From: JBFFSQ01 sp041572275 | GTDB taxonomy: Bacteria > Pseudomonadota > Gammaproteobacteria > SZUA-229 | Direction: 5' to 3' | Assembly (NCBI GenBank): GCA_041572275.1 | Contig: JBFFSQ010000015.1 | Coordinates: forward strand, 1-29,094 | DNA: 29,094 bases | Shown: positions 23,988 through 29,094 of the stretch, one piece after another | How positions within the stretch are numbered: the stretch's first letter is position 1 | How the letters are laid out: each line of letters begins with the position of its first letter | Translations under genes and position numbers: made by a program | The notes under the pieces: model-generated | The model's input: only the letters and a program-made list of their open reading frames with translations | Database searches by the model: none | Told to the model about the DNA's origin: nothing

Positions 23988-24137
23988 CTTGAATAAAATT
24001 TCATAATCAATCTGCCAACTGATGACATAATTCATTCATCTGCGCGTAATAGATCTGTCACTCTTTCACTGCACTATGCCGTCTCCTCAATATACTTTAT
24101 ATGTTGCTTCAAAAAACTCATTAGAGTGGAGATTAAA

Positions 24138-25430
24138 ATGAAGAAAACGGTTTTAGTTGCTTCAATTGCATTAGCCGCTTCAGCTGCCGCCTATGCGGGA
24201 AACCATCATTCATCGTATTTTGGTTTTAAACCTATTGATTCATCTGCAGATGCTGCAGACTGGAATCCTGCTGCCCCCTGGAAATTACCTAAAGGTTTTA
24301 CACAAACAGTTGTTGCAGATGAAACTGCACTGAATATTTTTGATGGTGGTCGTGATGACTGGCACGATATGAACACTGTTAATGAGACAGGCGATATGGC
24401 CGGTCGTTTTCTCTACCGTACACATGAACTGCGGTATCCATCAAACCAGCCGGAAGGTGGTGCCGTTTCAGTGGTGGATCTGGAAACGGGCGAGACTAAA
24501 CTTCTAGTTCAGGATCCCAGTTATGATGCACTGGATGGTATTCGCTGGACGCCATGGGGTACGGTTGTCATGGCCGAAGAAAAAACCGGTGGTCGTTTTT
24601 TTGAAATTGTTTTGAATGAAGACATGATGTCTGCTGCTGAAGTGATCGATCGTCCAGCTGTGGGTCGTCTGGCTCATGAAGGTATTGATCTGGATAGCGA
24701 AGGCAATGTCTATGTGGTGGACGAGTACCGTGGTCGCTCTGTAGGCTGTAATGGTGTGGTTCCCTGTGGTGGTGGTATCTACAAATTTGTACCCGACAGC
24801 TACGGTGATCTATCTTCTGGCGCGTTATATGTATTAAAAGTTACCGGTCCAGATGGTACAGGTCAGGGTGAATGGGTGGGTCCTATTGATCCACTGACCG
24901 CACGTGAATCAGGCACGGCAGCCGGTGGTCAAAGCTACCAGCGTCCAGAGGATCTGGAAATTATTGGCGATACACTGTATGTCGCTGTGACTGAAGGTCC
25001 ACGTGATGAAACGGGTAAGGAAATGTACGAGGGTCGTGTACTTTCAATCAATCTGGATACCATGAAGGTCAGCAACTTCGTGAAAGCAGATTTGAATGTT
25101 GACGTTGAGATCGGTAAGCCGGGTGATGACAATTTCCAGACCGGTTTTGACAGTGTTGATAATCTGGCTGAAACACCTGATGGCAAATTGATGATGATTG
25201 AAGATAACAAACCTTCGGATATCTGGGTGGCATCAACGCGGACCAATGCCTATGGTGCATCTAACTCTGTTGAATTATTTGCATCATTAACCGATCCAGG
25301 TGCAGAAGGTACTGGCATTTACTTTAGCCCATTAGATCCGAAAACACTGTATGTGAATGTACAGCATTCGGAAGCGGAAGATGGTGATGCAACCTGGGCT
25401 ATAAGCAAAAACCGTCGCCAACACGATTAA
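24138..25430 (+). CDS. PhoX-like (DUF839) secreted protein
   Basis: The start ATG at 24138 follows TGGAGA; an in-frame GTG at 24126 is part of that ribosome site. A Sec signal peptide (MKKTVLVASIALAASAAAYA) exports about 410 residues. The mature protein resembles the PhoX/DUF839 group of beta-propellers: DALDGIRWTPWGTVVMAEEK, AHEGIDLDSEGNVYVVDEYRG, YQRPEDLEIIGDTLYVAVTE and SVDNLAETPDGKLMMIEDN each place acidic residues as in the metal centre. PhoX needs iron and calcium and releases phosphate from phosphoesters; this shorter, Sec-exported member may be a relative with another substrate. No complete Pho box is seen upstream. Confidence 0.85.
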   Translation: MKKTVLVASIALAASAAAYAGNHHSSYFGFKPIDSSADAADWNPAAPWKLPKGFTQTVVADETALNIFDGGRDDWHDMNTVNETGDMAGRFLYRTHELRYPSNQPEGGAVSVVDLETGETKLLVQDPSYDALDGIRWTPWGTVVMAEEKTGGRFFEIVLNEDMMSAAEVIDRPAVGRLAHEGIDLDSEGNVYVVDEYRGRSVGCNGVVPCGGGIYKFVPDSYGDLSSGALYVLKVTGPDGTGQGEWVGPIDPLTARESGTAAGGQSYQRPEDLEIIGDTLYVAVTEGPRDETGKEMYEGRVLSINLDTMKVSNFVKADLNVDVEIGKPGDDNFQTGFDSVDNLAETPDGKLMMIEDNKPSDIWVASTRTNAYGASNSVELFASLTDPGAEGTGIYFSPLDPKTLYVNVQHSEAEDGDATWAISKNRRQHD

Positions 25431-25835
25431 TTATCTGCGGCGATCAATTTTGCTGAGAACTTGAGTTCTTACTCAGTTGACAGCCAGAATGAGAGAATAA
25501 TAAACCGGCAAAGGAATGAAAAAATAAGTCTATGGATTTCAAAGCCCTGAATTTTGTTCAGGGCTTTTTTTATGGGGTGTTTAATCGGACAGTGAGTCAT
25601 CCAGTAATTTGAGCCAGTGTTGGGCCAGTGCACTGATTTTATATGAGAAGTGTTATATTCTATTTGAGACATTGCCCGCAATGGGTTTAATAATCGCATG
25701 ATTATAATTATGATAAGGAAGTGAGTGAAATGATCATAGTTTGAATTGATTCAGCTTGATGGCTCAGCCAGTCTCAGAATGTTGGGATTATCGAGACAAG
25801 TGAATGAGTTAAAGTATTCTTAAACAGGAAAAATA
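25431..25835. other. Intergenic region, 405 bp
   Basis: Besides the terminator at 25539-25572 it holds a possible promoter: TTGAGA (25664-25669) and TTTAAT (25686-25691), 16 bases apart. The spacer contains CATTGC-CC-GCAATG (25670-25683), an inverted repeat suitable for an operator. It would leave a leader of about 135 bases before the gene at 25836. I see no RNA gene or coding frame. Confidence 0.35.
25539..25572 (+). terminator. Intrinsic terminator downstream of the PhoX-like gene
   Basis: AAAGCCCTGAA / TTCAGGGCTTT, an 11-pair stem with a five-base loop, followed by T residues. It stands 110 bases after the stop of the gene at 24138-25430. Confidence 0.9.
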
Positions 25836-26726
25836 ATGTCACAACTTAAGATTATGGCTTTGCGCCATTCCGCATTCTACAGTCCATTATTGATGACCAT
25901 GGCTGGTGGTTTTTTAAAGGCAGAAGGGCTGGATTATGATTATCAGCTGGCAACGCCAGACAATACCGTAGTTGATAATATTCATCGTGGTAGTTGTCAG
26001 TTGGCACAGTCGGCGGTTGCCACCAGTTTTGCTGAACTGGAGCAGGGCCATGAGATTGATATTGTTCACTTTGCCCAGATTAATTCACGGGATGGTTTTT
26101 TTATAGCTGCACGAGAACCTGATGAGGCATTTAACTGGGCTAAACTCAAAGGTAAGCAAGTGCTGGTTGATCATTTTTTTCAACCGTTAGCAATGTTGAA
26201 ATATGGTCTGCATCAACAGGGCATTGCACTAAATGAGCTGGAGGTTATCGATGCTGGTGATGTGGATGCAATTGATAAGGCATTCCGCAGTGGACAGGCC
26301 GATTATGTCCACCAGCAGGGACCAGCGCCTCAACAATTGCATCACGATGGTATTGGTCATGTAGTGGCTGCCGTGGGCGATGCTGTTGGTCCAGTCGCAT
26401 TCAGCAGTTTATGTGCCTCCCGAGAATGGTTGCAAACGGATGAGGCGCAGGCATTTATGCGAGCTTATCAGCAGGCCTTGCTGTATATTGCCCAGGCACC
26501 GGCAGATGAAATCGCCAGCTCTGAGCTGGCTGCAGGTTTTTTTCCAAATATCGATCGAAGTGTACTGACGGAGACAGTAGCGACTTACCAACAGTTAGGT
26601 TGCTGGCAAACTGATCCTGTGATTTCAAAGCAGGTCTATGAGAAATTGCTTGATGTGTTTTTGTTTAATGGTGCCATTTCTAAACGTCATGATTACGATA
26701 AAGTCATTGCTGAGGTGAAAGTATGA
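25836..26726 (+). CDS. NMT1/THI5-like periplasmic-binding-fold protein lacking a signal peptide
   Basis: Fold of the SsuA/THI5/NMT1-like substrate-binding family: LKIMALRHSAFYSPLLMTMAGGFLKAEGLDYDYQLA at the N-terminus, GSCQLAQSAVATSFAELEQG, FFIAARE, KGKQVLVDHFFQPLAMLKYGL and LTETVATYQQLGCW in order. The protein begins directly with the first strand: MSQLKIMALRH has no signal peptide, so it is probably cytoplasmic, unless secretion is by another route. The yeast THI5 CCCFC motif is absent. ABC permease and ATPase genes are not adjacent. It overlaps the next small gene by ATGA, which implies translational coupling. Ligand unknown. Confidence 0.8.
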   Translation: MSQLKIMALRHSAFYSPLLMTMAGGFLKAEGLDYDYQLATPDNTVVDNIHRGSCQLAQSAVATSFAELEQGHEIDIVHFAQINSRDGFFIAAREPDEAFNWAKLKGKQVLVDHFFQPLAMLKYGLHQQGIALNELEVIDAGDVDAIDKAFRSGQADYVHQQGPAPQQLHHDGIGHVVAAVGDAVGPVAFSSLCASREWLQTDEAQAFMRAYQQALLYIAQAPADEIASSELAAGFFPNIDRSVLTETVATYQQLGCWQTDPVISKQVYEKLLDVFLFNGAISKRHDYDKVIAEVKV

Positions 26727-26869
26727 CAATTTTCTGGGTATTACTGGTGCTGGTGATTCTGTTCGTCGTTGGTTCTGCCAGTGCCTTGCGTTATTTTGAT
26801 CATCGCCGACTATCACAGAAAGATACGACCACAACTACCGAGAAGCAAAATGATCAGAACGGATCATGA
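26723..26869 (+). CDS. 48-aa membrane protein coupled to the binding-protein-like gene
   Basis: The ATG overlaps the upstream TGA stop (ATGA), a classic sign of coupled translation, so this short frame is likely real. The product begins MTIFWVLLVLVILFVVG, one membrane span of about 20 residues, followed by a positively charged stretch (RYFDHRRLSQK) and a Thr/Gln/Asn-rich tail. By the positive-inside rule the tail is cytoplasmic, where it could hold the cytoplasmic binding-like protein at the membrane. That partnership is inference from the overlap. Confidence 0.7.
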   Translation: MTIFWVLLVLVILFVVGSASALRYFDHRRLSQKDTTTTTEKQNDQNGS

Positions 26870-26976
26870 TGGTTAAGTCGTACTGGTAGACAGGCAGTTG
26901 TACTTTAGCTGAAATAGAGCTTTGAGTCTGCTGCATAGCAAGAGTCAATCAGCTTTCCCAGATATTGTGGAATGGA

Positions 26977-27339
26977 TTATAGAGCGACCCAGGTTTGGGC
27001 TTCAGCCAGTGAGTCGAAGGCTTTCACTTCCCAGGATGAATGGAGCATCCTGTCGATAAATGCATCCAGTAAAGCAGAGGGTTTACTAATGACTATGGCT
27101 GTTTTGATCCTGGGGTTCGATAGAGCCGCAGCCTTATGTTGAGATGCGATGATATCAATATCTATTTTCTGAACATCAAGATTGGTTATATTCAAAAAAT
27201 TCACCAACTTGTATTTCAGCTCATCAAAACGTGGATCGCCGTAAATGGCCGTACTGGCTTCAATAATCTCTTTGCCAGAGACCTCACCTGAGTATTCCCA
27301 GTAGACACCCTGGGGTTCCCACTTTAGTGTATAAGGCAT
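26977..27339 (-). CDS. STAS/SpoIIAA-like hypothetical protein
   Basis: Small soluble protein of 120 residues with the alternating strand-helix layout of SpoIIAA-like/STAS domains: PYTLKWEPQGVYWEYSGEVSGKEIIEAS, YKLVNFLNITNLDVQ, IDIIASQHKAAALSNPRIKTAIVISKPSALLDAFID and WEVKAFDSLAEAQTWV. The pattern YW-YSG-V near the start and the FDSLAEAQTW end occur in unnamed proteins of this type. It may be a regulatory protein-protein interaction domain; no phosphorylatable serine can be assigned. It is convergent with the binding-protein operon. Confidence 0.75.
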   Translation of the reverse strand: MPYTLKWEPQGVYWEYSGEVSGKEIIEASTAIYGDPRFDELKYKLVNFLNITNLDVQKIDIDIIASQHKAAALSNPRIKTAIVISKPSALLDAFIDRMLHSSWEVKAFDSLAEAQTWVAL

Positions 27340-27549
27340 AATAAAACTATCTCATTCCATTTATAACAGCTTGTTATTGTTGATTGGCCTGATTCCATAG
27401 GCAAATATAAATATTTTGATAAAAATCTAACAGGAAGTGTAGATTTTATCAGGTGTCAGTTCACATTTCTCAGGTTTAGCCCGGCTGTTTAAAGCCATGT
27501 TCAGGTGAGTGATTAGACTCTCTTATGTATAGATGAGGGATAGGCTATA

Positions 27550-29094
27550 ATGCGGCCTATGAGCATTGAAACACCCACTGACTTACACCTTGTTCTTCGC
27601 AACCTCAAAGACCAGGACTATCCTCAGATTGCCCAGCTGATGGACATCATATATCAGGATATTGGTGGCGCATGGTCAAAAGAATCACTACTGGAGCTGA
27701 TCAGGAACTTTCCTGAGGGACAAATTGCGATTGAGGATAATGACAGGATTGTCGCTGTAGCGCTGACAGTGAAGTGTAGTTACGATCGGTTCAGTCGCCA
27801 ACATACGTATGAAGATCTGATCAGTCGACGAGATCATCTCCAACATGACCCTGAGGGCGATGCTCTCTATGGTATGGATATTTTTGTTGATCAGGATTAC
27901 CGGGGGCTGCGGTTGGGGCGCCGTCTCTACGATGCACGTAAAGAATTGTGCCGTAATCTCAACCTTAGGGCCATTCTGGCGGGTGGTCGTATTATTAAAT
28001 ATCATGACCATGCAGAAAATCTGACACCTACCGAGTACATTGACGCAGTAAGGCATAGAGAAATTCACGACCCCATTTTGAGTTTTCAACTGGCAAATGA
28101 CTTTGAAGTGAAACGTCTGTTGAAAGGTTATCTGCCAGAAGATAAGAAATCGATGGGTTATGCCACATTGCTGGAATGGAACAATATCCTTTATGAACCG
28201 GAAGGTTTGGGTGTTTCACAGATCCGCAAAACTGTAGTGCGCGTAGGCATCTTGCAATGGCAAATGCGTCTGACAGATTCTTTCGAGGCCTGGTTGAGTC
28301 AGGTGGAATATTTCGTAGATTCCATGGCAGACTATCAGGCCGATTTTGTACTGTTTCCAGAATTTTTCAATGCACCGCTGATGGGTATGGGCGACCAGAC
28401 GAACCAGTTTGATGCGATACGTTTTCTGTCGACCTTTGCTGAACGGAGTATTGAGTCGTTATCACAGTTTGCGGTGACGTATAATATCAACATCATAGCA
28501 GGCAGTATCCCTGTCATGGAAGGCGATATTCTCTACAATAATGCCTATTTGTGTCGTCGTGATGGCACCATCGATGTTCAGCCAAAAATACACATAACAC
28601 CCCATGAACGTCGCGATTGGGTTATAGAGGGCGGTGATAGTCTGCAGGTATTTGAGACGGATGCCGGTCGTATCGGAATTCTCATTTGTTACGATATTGA
28701 GTTCCCTGAACTATCACGATTACTGGCAAAACAGAATATGGATATTTTGTTTGTACCTTTCTGGACGGATACCAAAAATGGTTTCTTACGCGTACAACGT
28801 TGTGCACAGGCTCGTGCCATAGAGAATGAATGTTATGTCGCGATTGGTGGCAGTGTTGGTAATCTGCCACAGGTTGATAATGTGGATATTCAGTACGCAC
28901 AGTCAGCAGTCTATTCACCCTCGGACTTTGCATTTCCCCATGATGCCATTATTACTGAGAGTACACCCAATACAGAAATGGCTATCATTGCCGATCTGGA
29001 TCTGGATAAGCTGACTCAGCTCAGGCATGAGGGTTCGGTGACCAATTTAAAAGACCGTCGTGATGATTTATATGATCTCAAATGGTTTAAGTAA
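27550..29094 (+). CDS. GNAT acetyltransferase-nitrilase (carbon-nitrogen hydrolase) fusion
   Basis: 514 residues; the stop codon is the last three bases of the window, so the gene is complete. GAGGGA nine bases upstream favours the ATG at 27550 over the one at 27559. Residues 10-220 are a GNAT domain: ALTVKCSYDRF, MDIFVDQDYRGLRLGRRLYDARKEL (acetyl-CoA loop with RxxRLGRRLY) and LRAILAGGRI. Residues 228-514 are a nitrilase-superfamily amidase with the triad Glu271 (LFPEFF), Lys346 (PKIHITPHE) and Cys380 (ICYDIEFPE). Such bifunctional proteins are known in bacteria; the joint substrate is unknown. The two domains suggest coupled acetylation and deamidation or hydrolysis. Confidence 0.93.
   Translation: MRPMSIETPTDLHLVLRNLKDQDYPQIAQLMDIIYQDIGGAWSKESLLELIRNFPEGQIAIEDNDRIVAVALTVKCSYDRFSRQHTYEDLISRRDHLQHDPEGDALYGMDIFVDQDYRGLRLGRRLYDARKELCRNLNLRAILAGGRIIKYHDHAENLTPTEYIDAVRHREIHDPILSFQLANDFEVKRLLKGYLPEDKKSMGYATLLEWNNILYEPEGLGVSQIRKTVVRVGILQWQMRLTDSFEAWLSQVEYFVDSMADYQADFVLFPEFFNAPLMGMGDQTNQFDAIRFLSTFAERSIESLSQFAVTYNINIIAGSIPVMEGDILYNNAYLCRRDGTIDVQPKIHITPHERRDWVIEGGDSLQVFETDAGRIGILICYDIEFPELSRLLAKQNMDILFVPFWTDTKNGFLRVQRCAQARAIENECYVAIGGSVGNLPQVDNVDIQYAQSAVYSPSDFAFPHDAIITESTPNTEMAIIADLDLDKLTQLRHEGSVTNLKDRRDDLYDLKWFK

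Noticed and set aside
24055..24072. CTGTCAC resembling a Pho box before the PhoX-like gene
   Set aside because: Only one half-site fits; the second seven-base unit at the correct spacing is TCACTGC, which does not match.
27546..27551. TATAAT overlapping the start of the GNAT-nitrilase gene, suggesting a leaderless start at 27559
   Set aside because: GAGGGA stands nine bases before the ATG at 27550, which fits ordinary initiation, and the -35 region (TTATGT) is weak.
1..29094. CRISPR array, tRNA, rRNA, insertion sequence or prophage
   Set aside because: No regularly spaced repeats, no tRNA-like cloverleaf, no transposase or phage gene could be recognised in reading the window.

Overview
The window looks like a stretch of chromosome from a marine-type gammaproteobacterium with moderate GC (about 44-45 % by eye). 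The gene set fits a Methylophaga/Thiotrichales-like organism: OmpLA phospholipase, YihY/BrkB, ChaN-type lipoprotein, DUF502 and DUF2797 proteins, a GNAT-nitrilase fusion, and PhoX- and PhoD-like phosphatases. The genus is a guess. I see no rRNA or tRNA, insertion sequence, prophage gene or CRISPR array. Genes are short, mostly single or in small operons, and frequently switch strand.

Layout. 0-4.2 kb: a secreted protein with an outer-membrane-like C-terminus, a class I glutamine amidotransferase, a tiny convergent gene, a spermidine-synthase-like protein without the full catalytic motif, and a hypothetical protein. 4.3-6.3 kb: a large cytoplasmic PhoD-like phosphatase closed by a strong bidirectional terminator. 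6.3-7.5 kb (minus strand): a small membrane protein, then a compact regulatory locus described below. 7.7-11.7 kb: a hot-dog-fold protein, a YbaK-type deacylase, a MoaB/CinA-like protein, small unknown proteins and an OB-fold lipoprotein. 11.9-16.1 kb: a zinc metallopeptidase, YihY, a small conserved protein, a lysine-rich histone-like protein and a membrane diguanylate cyclase. 17.2-20.9 kb: a co-directional run of CHMI-like tautomerase, glycosyltransferase, zinc-ribbon/pilin-domain membrane protein, ChaN-like lipoprotein and DUF502 protein. 21-25.4 kb: OmpLA, a GST plus ankyrin operon and a PhoX-like protein. 25.8-29.1 kb: a binding-protein-like gene without a signal peptide, translationally coupled to a 48-residue membrane protein missed by length filters, a STAS-like protein, and the GNAT-nitrilase fusion whose stop codon is the last three bases.

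The most unusual structure lies at 6.82-7.51 kb on the minus strand. A roughly 65-base module occurs twice. Each copy has an invariant 5' block, a long stem with an inner hairpin, and a T-run, so each resembles a small RNA ending in an intrinsic terminator. One copy forms the 3' end of the mRNA for a small secreted Met/Asp-rich protein. The other stands alone. Upstream of both the protein gene and the stand-alone copy is the same promoter-like motif, AAAAATGGAACC followed by CGTTTTA, with exactly 17 bases between GGAAC and CGTT, as in ECF sigma factor promoters. I infer an ECF-controlled unit encoding an envelope protein, a 3'-UTR-derived RNA and a sibling small RNA. All of this comes from reading the sequence; there is no expression or homology-search evidence.
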